Positions 1 to 11,378 of a stretch of 64,000 nt of DNA are shown here, in pieces. A program made the translations under genes and the position numbers. This DNA is from Macrocystis pyrifera (lineage: Eukaryota; Sar; Phaeophyceae; Laminariales; Laminariaceae). Location of the stretch: positions 4,305,501 through 4,369,500 of the forward strand of contig JASSKH010000023.1 of the NCBI GenBank assembly GCA_031763025.1, given 5' to 3'. The notes under the pieces are model-generated. The model was not told the origin of the DNA. It saw nothing but the letters and a program-made list of their open reading frames with translations, and did not search any database. How positions within the stretch are numbered: the stretch's first letter is position 1; every line of letters begins with the position of its first letter.

Positions 1-22
1 TTTACTACGGTCCCCCCGTAAC
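1..22. mobile_element. MITE family 1, right end only
   Basis: The window opens with the right terminal inverted repeat (ACTACGGTCCCCCCGTAA) of the 106-bp MITE that recurs nine more times below. The rest of this copy lies to the left. Confidence 0.6.
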
Positions 23-228
23 TAGTAGGAAAATGAGGCTCCCTTTTCGTAGATGCAATCGGATGGGGAAGTCGTGCTCTCCGACGAGCGCTGTGTACAC
101 GATGCACCACCGGCATACGATACGCGTGTGCGGTGTAGTCTTCAGATTGAACCGTTCTTTCTACCGCGACACCGTGGCAAGAGTGTAGTACAGAGATGGA
201 GCAAAGCGTACAACCTCAGATGTATCAA

Positions 229-592
229 CGCTGGGGGCGATGCAATACTGGCAATATGCGGTATGCCGGTGCATTGCGGTACTGGTGTAGTACAGCAGTA
301 CGTGTACACCTAGTGTGATGCGATTATTGGACAGCACGATACTGGTGCAATACAATACTGGTGCTTCGCAGCACTGGTACGTTGCAATATACTGGTGCAA
401 TACAGTACCGGTATAATGCCCGGTATCCCATTCTGTACCCCGGTACCGAGCGCTGTACACGGCTGGAGCAATGCAGCACTGGTGCAAATACGAAACTACT
501 GCATGCAATGCTTCGTATGATGTAACACCGGTGCAATGCGAGAACGTTACTGGTGCAAATGCCATACGGATGCCAATGAAATACTGGTATAT
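229..592. repeat. Degenerate minisatellite, unit about CTGGTGCAATAC
   Basis: The 12-13 base word CTGGTGCAATAC and close variants (ACTGGTGCAAAT, ACTGGTACGTTGCAAT, CCGGTGCAATGC) recur irregularly through this stretch. Short open frames here are translations of the repeat on either strand and show no protein family. Confidence 0.6.
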
Positions 593-686
593 ACATAGAG
601 CACGGTGCACCGTCCCGAGTGCGTGCTTTTGAGGTTTTTCGATCGGTCAGTCGATTGGTCGGACGCTGTGTTGTGCGCTTGTTGTG

Positions 687-712
687 CCCCCCCCCCCCCC
701 CCCCCCCCCCCC
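687..712. repeat. Oligo-dC tract
   Basis: An uninterrupted run of about 26 C. It is one of many long C or G runs in the window (others near 1230, 1651, 11348, 11428, 12498, 17274, 17648, 23999, 37245, 38394, 56377 and 62325). Confidence 0.9.
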
Positions 713-794
713 ATTGATATATATGGGTTGGGGTTGGCGTCGGTCGGCAACGACACTGTAAAACATGCCGCTCACTACGTGAGCTAGACATCCA

Positions 795-1226
795 GGGTAC
801 CGTTTTTTTTTTTTTTGGCGGTCGCCAACAGCTGGTTGTCGAGTTAGATCATTTGTGCGAAGTAAAGAACCTTTACTCTGCAAAGGGAATTGATCGTATC
901 ACGTAGTGTTCAAGGTAAGGCACCCAAGAGGCAGTTACGTAGTACTCCCATTGCTGTCTGTAGAAATGACTACACCGGAAATTAAACTAACTCATTGAGG
1001 CTGTCATCCATATGCAAGTCTGCCTCACAAGCGGTTCTTGGTAGGATGCAGCTCACCCTTCATGCGACTCGCCGGACACCTCACGGCGCTTCGCGCTTGG
1101 TGCAAGCGATGTCTGCCTGGTCTGTGAAAACTCGACGTGCTCCGCCCCGGCATTGTAGGGATGCGAGGGTCTATGGTCATACGACTACGGCCATGCATGA
1201 GATCGAGTACATCTCTCCTATCGAGT

Positions 1227-1259
<33 letters not shown>

Positions 1260-1286
1260 ACCCCCCCCCCCCCCCCCCCCCCCCCC
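795..1286 (+). mobile_element. Poly-C-ended repeat family 2, copy A (near full length)
   Basis: About 490 bp. It starts with GGGTACCG followed by a T run and GGCGGTCG, and ends in GAGTAC followed by an oligo-C tail with one interrupting A. The conserved core contains GCGCTTCGCGCTTGGTGCAA, GTCTGCCTGGT and GGCATTGTAGGGATGCGA. The same series occurs near 1287, 10577, 15430, 15605, 17646, 38571 and 62028. No convincing A/B box or terminal inverted repeat was seen, so the mechanism is unknown. A retroposed element with a C-rich 3' end is one possibility. Confidence 0.75.
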
Positions 1287-1676
1287 GTAACATCGTTTTT
1301 GTTTTGGGAGAGCCTTCACTTCGCACAAAGGGGATGGTCGTATCACGTAGCTTGTGCATAGTAAGGGACTCACGAGGCAGTTACATAGTATACCCATCGC
1401 TGTCTCTGGCAGAAAATAAATAATTTTATTGACGCTGTCAGCCATATGCAAGAACACCCGTCTCCAAAGCTGTTCTCAGTAGGATGCACCTCACCCTTCA
1501 TGCGACTCGCCCAACACCTCACGGCGCTTCGCGCTGGGTGCAAGCAATGTCTGCCTGGTCGGTGAAAACCCGGAGTGCTCCGTCCCGGCATTGTAGGGAT
1601 GCGAAGGTCTATGGTCATACGACTACGGCCATGAATGATAATGAGTACCCCCCCCCCCCCCCCCCCCCCCCCCCCC
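1287..1676 (+). mobile_element. Repeat family 2, copy B
   Basis: This copy directly follows the C tail of copy A and repeats the same core in the same orientation. It too ends in GAGTAC plus about 26 C. Its 5' part is shorter than in copy A. Confidence 0.75.
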
Positions 1677-2116
1677 GCACTCCCCCCCCTCCCTATAACG
1701 TATTTTTCTCATTCGCCCCCCCCCTTACCCCATGACGAGCTTGTTTCATATCAGGTAACATCGTGCCGCTGTTTTCTGCCGCTTTTTTATTTTGTTTTGT
1801 TTAATGTCGCTGTTTAATTTTTGTTCGTTTGTTATTTGCCGGCAGTTAAATATGTTGTGTTTTGTGTTTCGCCGCTCGCTGTTTTTTGTGGTTTGGTTGC
1901 TTGTTTTCATTTGTCGCTTTCTTAATTTTGTTTGTTAATCGCTTATATTCATATTTTACTACGTCGCATTTTATTCATAGTTGATGCTTTCTTTTACGTG
2001 GCACCAGGTTATTTTAGTTTTTTTTTTTAACCAGATATTGATTTACAGCTCGCTCGTCCGCACGTCTGTCCGTCGTTTTGGGTTTTGGTGGGTTGGTTGA
2101 TTGCAATGACACGCAG

Positions 2117-2258
2117 CACATCCTGGGCGTGACCGTGACCCATCTCGACATGGAGGCGATCGATCCCGACTACTACAAGAACCTGCTCCAGATTACCATC
2201 CTTCCCCTCGAAGACCTAGGCCTGGACCTCACCTTCAGCGCCGATACGGAAATGTTCG
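2117..2258 (+). CDS. HECT ligase exon a
   Basis: Begins in phase 0 after the acceptor ACGCAG with HILGV and includes AIDPDYY and DLTFS. It ends in phase 1 inside a Gly codon at TTCG before a consensus donor GTAAGA. The preceding exon lies outside the window. Confidence 0.9.
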
Positions 2259-5200
2259 GTAAGATGGTTGCACACCTTGCACAGGTCATCGATTCCCGCT
2301 TCACGATCTATAGATAAGCCGAGGGCAGAGCAAAGGTGGCAGGAGACAGCGTTTTCACCCCTTGACAGGCAGCAACTTTGCCCTGACATGCATTGACTGA
2401 CACCGAAACTACTAGGTTTTCGTGCGGAACACTCGGCCCTACACCCTTGAAGGCGCACGGTTTGCCTTGCTTGACATGTCTCCTGAGGCCTGATGTGTAG
2501 GACGCAGCTCACGTATTTCACGATGTACAGCAGTAGGCCTTTCAGGGTGGATAAGTTTCTGTTGTGTACTGGTATGCTTGTGTTGGCGGGTGGGAGCCAT
2601 GCTACGATAAGGTGCGTGTTCTGTAGGGCGTGTTTCCTGGGCTGGATCTGTAATCTACAGATCCTGCGCGACATGTCTTGACGGCGGGTGAGGGAGTAGA
2701 TGATCTATCTGAGAATGGTCTCTCTCTCCGGCCGGCCGGCCGGCGGGCGTGTGGATGAATTATTTCTTGATTACCTGGTCCAAAAGGCGTCGTTTCTTGT
2801 TTTGTCCACATCCTAATCCATATGAACAGTTTCGTTACAGCACCTGTCCTGTCCGCCTCGAAAGACGCGTCACACACTATTGTTGGTAGTCATTTATGAC
2901 CAAATACAAGCACGTACGACGCGGGTACCAGGATACTTGGTTGGGTAAATACTACCAGGGATTAATAACGTGTTTTTCGAATGTTTTTGGAATATGTAGC
3001 AGCAGCATATGGCCAGTCGAATGTTCCAGAATAGAGCGGTCGTTACTGGCCGTGGTTGGACTACAAACGCCGAGGCCTGCCCATAATTGATGGTTGGCCG
3101 GTTTTTTTTTTTTTTCCATTTTTTGCGCGTATGTCAAGTCGTGCTACAGCAGCAGTACGTTGATACGTACGAATAGCTCTCAACCCCCCCTGCCCCCCAC
3201 CGCTTCCCTTTCCAAGTTTGTTTTTTCACGCTTTACAACCAGTTGATTGCCTCTATCGACACCGTCATCGCTGAAAATGTTTGGGCTTTTAGTTTATCCC
3301 CGTATGCGAACAAACACCGCTGTTTTTTTTTTTTTTTTTTTGTTCTAGTTTTTTTTTTCTCCTTCCGAGAGCGCCCTCAATTTTCGGGTTTTTTTTATGT
3401 TTTTGTGTGTTGCTCATCAGGAAATCATTTTGAGAACCAAATACTGCTCAGCGGAAAATGTTAAGATACACGAATTGACTGGGACATCTGGACGAGTTTT
3501 TTTTTTTTTGCGTTTTGCGTTTTGCGTTTTGCCTGCCCATTAGTCCGACTTGTTGCACGTTTTAGGTTTCGGTCTGTGAATGCGTTTATACAAAATGTAG
3601 TATCTCTGTGCCGTAGCTTTTTTACCGCAGAACTTTTGTAATGATTGAAGAAGAATCGGCACGGACGCTGGTTTTGCTGTGGATGTCGACCCGTAGAAAG
3701 AAAGGTTTAATGTGAAGAATACACACATATACTTTTGAGAAACATTGATAGGCCGGGCAGTAATAAGAAGTGTAGCCGATAAATGACCCGTGCTTTGGGC
3801 CTGTTGTTGTGGGCCCGACAGCGCGGATCAAGTGCAAGGTATTTAGTATATATACGGGTGTGTTGATTACAGTGTAGATGTGAGTATTGCTATATAACCA
3901 GCAGGATCCTGTCGTACTACTACTGCTGTAACAGCGATTATAAAACGGATAGGTTGCGTTTGTGTGGGCACACGGGCCTGTCGAGCACCACTAGGTCTGA
4001 AGAGCCGGTCGTCGTCTGCTGTCGTAGATGAAAAGTGAAATGCCTCGATTCACCTGGAGAATTTCCCGATTCCTATTATCAATAATAGTATTAAATATTT
4101 AATGGTATATAGGCGCTTGTACCGGTACCGGAGTCTCCTCGAATAGTTTTCTCTAAAAAGTTATTGGTTGGAACAGATGCGGAGGGGTGGTTGTGTGTTC
4201 GCGAAAAAATGTTATTAATAGGTGATGAATTATGGTATTGTAAGGTGCCTGGTATTAATTTGCTACCAAGTATGCGGTAATTACGGCGGTGCTACCGGGT
4301 GTTAATTTGTGCTGCAGGGCTCATTTGAAACACGACTGCAGTCCAATCGCAAGTTGTTGAGCCCCGAAACGCTTGGGTGCTTGTAAAGGGGTTTGGAGAG
4401 CCGCCTGCCGTAGCATTTCATTATTTATTCTATAAATATGTGCCGAATTATATTTCATTTACCCAACATGTTTATATTGATAGCGTATGACAAACATCAG
4501 TGAATTGTTGCCTGGTACAACAGCGTGATTCCAGTACTGCTGTTATCTTACTACTTGAGCGAATTTTCCACCAAACATTTTCCAAGAATTTTGTCTCGAA
4601 ATATATCAAACAATTACTATTGCGGGAGTCCATAGTTAATAGGACCTATGGTATACATAAAAACATACCAGTATATATTTACCTATTTTTACTACTGTAA
4701 CAATATTGGTCCTATTTACTATGGTCCCCCGTAATAAAGGGGTCCTCTTTTTCGTGGGATTTGGTGGGATAAGGTTAATCGAGAAGGCCTTCGTGTCCAA
4801 ACCTGAAGCAGTGCGGGGACGTGATAGCAGGGTCTCGTTCGACACTGAAACCCACGGTCCGGCTGAAAAGCGGGGCAGGTCGGCGAGCACCGACCGCTCC
4901 AAAACCCGCAAGGCGAAAGTCGCAGCGGGTAAGGGGTGCGATTATTTGATGCGTCGTCGCCACTGCAACTCCCACGCGCGCCCCGAGTGCCGTTTAGCCA
5001 AGGCGCACGCACGAGGAAGAGGGTTGGGTAGTCGGTAAGGCTGATAAGCGGGGGGCCCGCGGCGGTTGCCTCAAACCGGTTCGGGGAATAGGTCAGCTAG
5101 GACCACCGAGCTCGCGGTGCACATGATAGCGCAAGCAGCTAGCGTCACCGTAGCCAGCGTCGGTAGACCTACTACGAGGGTCCATAGTTAACGGGACCAA

Positions 5201-8200
5201 ATTTTGTTAGGAAAAATAGGTAATTATATAGGTTTCTATGTACACCATAGGTCCTATTAACTATGGACCCCCGTAATAGTGATAAGAGGAGGGATAAAAG
5301 TGGCCGAAAAGCGAGCGCCATCCCCCCCTCTGGCGAATACCTGTGCAAAACACGTACCAGGTACATGCAGGCAATCAGTCGAATACTGTAACAGACTTGG
5401 CAAACATGCAGCAGGTTCCGAGCGTTTTAGCAGTACAGCATGCAGTGGGACACGCCGTAGAAACAGCAAGCAGAGTCGACAAGAGTAGTCAGCGTCAGAG
5501 TGTTACTTTTTCACCTTCCGTGGTACCGCAAGCCTTGTATGTTTCTGCTGTGGACCGCAATTTATATGAGAAGAAGAATCATCTTCTTTTTTTTTTCATC
5601 ATGCGACGCTCACCAGGAAAGGCACTTTTTTGCTTTTTTCCAAGCGTCCGCAATGAGTGGGTATCCCAAAGATCCCACCGCTTTAAAGCCGTCGCCGAAA
5701 CGCGTACGAGTAAACGCCAGAGTCAACAATCATCCTGAGCACAATGTCACCGTTGACACAGCAACCGATGTACCATGCATTTCTGTGAACTTCGTCTAGG
5801 CGCCCCACAATAAAAGACACTGATTTTTTTGCAGTGCCGCGAGAGCGATCAACCTCAGCAGTGCTGATGGTTCACCTCTCAAAATTTGTGGAAGACAGGG
5901 TCGAAGATGCCTATCGTAGATCTCGTAGCACGCACGCGCGAAGGGCACGTCGCCGGTCAAGCGATATCAGATCTCGGGTCACGACCGGTCTCAAGTCATT
6001 GACGGTGTTGACCCGTCCCCGGGAGATAGCTATCGGGAGATTATTCCGCCGCAAGACTCTGGAGGGAACTAAGTCTTCCCCACCGAGTCAGACTAGGTCT
6101 AGCAATCCTTGCTAAATATCAACGAAGAATTCTGCTCGGCTTACGTCGGCCGTAAACGACGGCTACAAGGGACCCTCGCCTCGCGACCTCACCACGGCGA
6201 CTCCTCCGCGACTTCTTCCCGGCGACGTCTCCGCGACTACATCGGTACGAACGACGAGCACAGGATCTACACCGGTGACCACCGTGGGATTCAAACCCAC
6301 GAGTACGAATACATGATGACCTGAACGCCAACGCGACAGCAACTTCTTCGAAGCTCTGGCGCCCTCTCACCACGAAGGACAAGAGAACAGCGAGCAGGCC
6401 GGAGTGGAGGACCCCGAGCACACCGACGAGGCGGCGGGAGACGACGCGGGAGCAGCCTCCGACAGCCGCGACGACGACGACGAGCCTAGCCCATCCGACG
6501 ACGATCAGCCTGCGGAGACCACGGCTCCAGCCTCCAGTCTAGCGGAGAACCTCATGGCGGGTCCGAGCCCCTATCCCCAATGGCGACCCTGGTCGACTCG
6601 AGACAGCGGCATGCCTGCGACGGTGCATGCTGGACGGAACGACTCCGCCAGCCTGGGTGCTAGAGCTGGTGATGCCGGGGAGCACGCGCCCGGTGGAAGG
6701 GCCCACATCAGCGCAGATCGGAGAGCTCATAACTTCGATGGCGAACATCGAGAAGGCTATCGTGTTCGAACGGGTCAAGTTCCCGCACTGCTGTAAGTTT
6801 GGTCACGATGGCCTTCTCGATGTTTGCCGTCCAAGTTATGAGCTCTCCGATCTGCGATGATGTGGGTCCTTCCACCGGGCGCGTCGTTCCGTCCAGCATG
6901 CACCGTCGCAGGCACGCCGCCGTTTCGAGTTGAACAGGGTCGCCGGGGGGGAAGGGGCTCGGACCCGCCATGAGGTCCTCCGCTAGACTAGAGGCTGGAG
7001 CTGTGGTTTCCGCAGGCTGGTCGTCTTTGGAAGGGCTGGGCTTGTTGTCGTCGCAGCGGCTGTCGGAGGCTGCTCCCGCGTCGTATTCCGCCGCCTCGTC
7101 GGTGTGCTCGGGGTCCTGCACTCCGACCATCTACCGGTGACGTGTCCTTCGCGCGTGCGTGTTTCGAGATCTACGATAGGTATCTCCGACCCTGTCTTCC
7201 TCAAGTCGGGAGATTTTGGTGACGATGACACCCTCTGCCCAGAACCCGAACCTCAACCCTCTACACTACATACTGCATGCAGCAGTACGCGACAGCAGTC
7301 AAGAACCTCCTGTCCTGGCCACGCGAGACTCGTGGCTTCTTGTGAGGTCATCGTTGAGCGTTGGATATATTAAGCCGTTTAGAACTCCCGGTTTGGGGAC
7401 CAAACACTTGGAATCAGAGTCAAATTTAGGTACATGTACACTGCAGTACTAAAAAAGGGTTCACGGCTAGTATACGAAGTATAGGATTTAGAGAGGCGTT
7501 CCTCGTTGAGCGTAAATGCCTACGTACCGCCGTGGCGCACCGTAGCTGTAAAATCTTTCCATTTTTTTTTTGGTGGTAAGATATCAGCCTGAAAATTCTT
7601 GAACTTGAAAATTCTCAACACATGTTCCGCGCGCTGCAACCCCTTATTTACAGCAGGTAGCCCATTTAGAGGGATCCCACGACGAGGGAAATCTGTACGA
7701 AAGGGACCTCAGTTCTACTGTATGTCGACAATTTTTGCGATTATCGACTATTTATGGGGAACATAGTAATGGACCAAATACGCCTGGTAAAAGTACTGAG
7801 ATATATAGGTTTTTGTGTATATGATGTGGTCCTGATAACTGCTATTACGGGGGTCCATAGTTAACGGGACCAAATTTTGTTAGTAAAAATAGGCAAATAT
7901 ATAGGTTTTTATGTACACCATAGGTCCTGCTAACTGTGGACCCCCGTAATAGTATGCCCCCCCGTAATGCAAAAGACCGGTACCAACCTTGACCCTTTCA
8001 GGACCCAGTCCCGTTTTGGGGACAAAACACTTGGAATTAGAGTGGTTTGTCCCCTGAACGGAACTGCAGTACTATGAATAAGAGGGTTAAGAGATCTCCA
8101 ATCTCGAAGGCACCATATTGGGAGTCCGTTTAAAAAGGGCTGCTATTAATGAGGTATCTTGAAAATGGGCTATACCTGCTGTAGTCGTCGTCGGGATTGA

Positions 8201-11200
8201 TTGATCTCACCACGCCAAGAGTGGTCGCTCTTTAGTGCCGGTTGAGCAGTGCGGGCAGATAAAAGTGTCTGTGAAATCGCTTGGCACAGATACTATGGGA
8301 TTGAAACCGGTGTGGCAGTGTGCGGAGTAGCTGGTGTCTGTTGACGCTATAGTGCCGGCATTGTTGGATGGCGCATATACCGGCTATTACTGGAGAGGCC
8401 ATTGCTGTACGTTTATGATATAGCACCAGCCGGATTTGCCTTTAACTCTTTCGAGACTGCAGTCCCGTTTTGGCGACAAACTACTTGCAGTAGAGTTTGA
8501 GTGTTTTGTCCCCAAATAGGGACTGTGCAGTTTGCTCTAAAATAATTTGAGTGCTTTGTCCCCAAACAGGGACTGCAGTTTTAGCCCTATAAAACAAAAA
8601 CTGCAGTCCCAATTTGGAGACAAATCACTCAAATTCTACTGTAAGTAGTTTGTCCACCAAACGGGATAGGGACTGCAGTTTTAGCCCTGTAAAACAAACT
8701 GCAGCCCCTATTTGGAGACAAATCACTCAAAATCCACTGAAATAGTTTGTCCACAAAACGCGAGTGCAGTCCGGAAAGAGTTGAAAGGAATGTTGAGTTC
8801 GCACAAGGCTGCGGTGGTTCTTCCACGCTCGTTTTCCCCGACAAGGTTAACAATTTTAGAACCGCAGTCCCGTTTTGAGGACGAACCGGTCAAATTTTGA
8901 GTTTTTTGTCCCCAAAACTGATCTATAGAGACTGCGGTCCTAAGACGGCGAAAAGTCGAACATTTTTATTTTCGGAAAGCTGCTGTCTCGGCCAGGTGTT
9001 TCCGAATCACCTCGTTGTTCATTTGGGAACCTTAACCTTCCCGTCCTGGCAAAAATGAGAGCTGAAAAACGATCGCATCCCGCTGTTGTAGTGGGAACTC
9101 AACGCTCTCTTTTTACGGTTACGTACATGGCATCAGCCGGAGGTACATGGGGTATCGGGGTTTCTTTACACCAAAACGAAAATAGCGCCTGGTCTGAGAT
9201 GCGCTCGGCGTAATAAAGAAAACACGACCTATACACGCCTTTCCCACGGTAGGTCAAAGCGAAGTATCTTACTATAACCTGTGCGGCGGGATTTCTGGAC
9301 AGAGTTACCCATTTTTTATTTTTTTTTTCATAGTTTTATTTTGTTTGGTCTTTAATATACCCCCTTCTGGCTGGGTTTCTCTCTCGCATATGGATCGCGG
9401 GGTGTCGGGAAAATTGTTCTTCGTTCACAGTACCCCCCTGACCTGGTCCGAGGATATACATGTATAAATAGCTCGGCCGTGTGAAACATGAATATATAAC
9501 GAGGAGAAATATTTCTTTCAGAAACATCAGCTGCGAGATCGAGAATTTCGTCGAACCGCGTCTTTTTTGCAAGCTGTGTGTGATATGTGCGTCGGTCGTG
9601 ATGTATGATATTGAGACATTCCCCGCTTTCCGTATTTTTTCATGTGTCGACCATGCCATCGTAATGTCTATTGGCTGGTGGTACTCGTAGAGACTGCGAA
9701 TACCGGGCCACATGTTTTGCTTGGGGAGCACACCTGTGTTTCGTGGTTGATGCTTGCTTTCGATTTCCAGCCGCTACGGCTGTAATGAGAGGGTTGGACG
9801 GTATATATATATCATGCGATGCTATGTACGTGCTGACATATCTTCACTGCACGTGTACGAGCATGGCCAGCCAAGACCCTGTCGATTCAGGAGGTCGGCC
9901 ATGCAGCGCCCAATTTTACGGTGTTGGACATGAAATTTCGACATGGTGTTCTCCATGCACCAACCGAGACGTGTCGTTCCGGGTTTTTTTTTTTTTCGAG
10001 AGAGAGAGATGACCGAAAATAAACCCAAAAAAAAAAAAAAACACGAAACACGACTGAAACTCCTCTGAAAAGACGAAAAATCGAATAGCGAGGAAACAAC
10101 ATAATTTCGCACCGGCGTCACAAATACGGTGTTAAAATTTCAGATCGAAAAACGCAAAATTGAGCGCTGCATCGCACTCAACACCATTTTTCTCGTTACA
10201 CTTGATTTAAGTATGAAATGTTGTTTTCGGCCGTATCTCGTGATGGGCCGCGAATTGGGCAATGAAACTGATGTCTATCTTCTCCTTGTATCCCCAGTAA
10301 CGTCTCCCCACCAAATTTCGCCTTGATCGGGAACGACGATTTTATTACGGAATTTGGTGTAAAAAGTTGGTGTTTTTGAGTTTTGATATCTCGTCGAGTT
10401 TTGAGTCGAATTACTGACTTATCATAGTTTTTTATACCAGGTACACTTTTTTTTCTCGCACATGCGCTGATGTGTCAGGGTCAGTGCCTCCACTAATTTT
10501 CAAGTTGTAATTCGCAATGGTTGAGGAGATACGGCTCCATGATTGATTGTCCGCTTCATGGCTGGCCCATCTCGTACGTGTAACGTAGTTTTTTTTTTTT
10601 GGTTCGTTAGTCGTTGCGTAGGCCTCTTGAGCCCCGTCGTACCACGTAGTGTTCAAGGTGAGGCACCCACGAGGCAGTTACACAATATACCCACTTGCTG
10701 CCCCTGGAAGTGGCCACACCAGAAAAAAAAACGATTATATTCGAAGCTGGCATCCACTTCCAAGTCCGCCTCATAAGCGATTCTTAGTAGGATGCAACTC
10801 ACCCTTCACGCGACTCGCCCAACACCTCACGGCGCTTCGTGCTTGGTGCAAGCAATGTCTGCCTGATCGGTGAAAACCGGACGTGCTCCGTCCCGGCATT
10901 GTATACAGGAATGCGAGGCCATGCATGGCGTGAGTACACCCCGCCCGTGTCTGCCTGGTTAGTTGTATGTATCACGCGAATGTGTGCGTACCAGGTACGA
11001 CATAACAAAATAGGACGCCGCAGGAAGGTTTGATATCACATTCGCTCTTCGGATGTCCCCGACCCTGACCCTCGCTTCTTTACCCCCCTCCCCCCCCGCT
11101 GCTGTCGCCCGCGAACGAACGCCAATTGTTGTGTTTTTTCGAAACTCAAAAGGGAGGCATGAGGTCGTTGATCTGATTCCTAACGGGCGCAACGTGATGG

Positions 11201-11344
11201 TGACGGATGAGAACAAGCTGGAGTACGTCCAGCGCATCACGCACCACCGCATGACGCATTCCATTCGCGGCCAGATCGAAGCCTTCCTGGAAGGTAGGTG
11301 TATACAGGAGAGATACTCTATCGTATAACACACGCGTGATCAGA

Positions 11345-11378
<34 letters not shown>

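Larger units (their letters stand above)
2259..11152 (+). other. 8.9-kb HECT intron filled with repeats
   Basis: This intron runs from GTAAGA to AAAG. It holds MITE family 1 copies, the inverted gag-like pair near 6.8 kb, a cluster of CTGCAGTCCCG repeats, family 2 copy C and T-rich tracts. The stretches 2270-3500, 3730-4600 and 8950-10570 show no recognisable gene or structured element to me. A GGCCGGCCGGCCGG run lies near 2731. Confidence 0.75.

Noticed and set aside
1025..1735. Gly- or Pro-rich frames on both strands
   Set aside because: These are translations of oligo-C/G tails of repeat family 2.
4706..5038. Plus-strand open frame of 110 codons rich in Arg and Lys
   Set aside because: It starts inside a MITE end and overlaps a diverged repeat on the other strand. 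No family match.
5888..7215. Protein-coding host gene in the acidic open frames
   Set aside because: The same protein is encoded on both arms of an inverted repeat, and one arm is frameshifted. A retroelement origin fits better.
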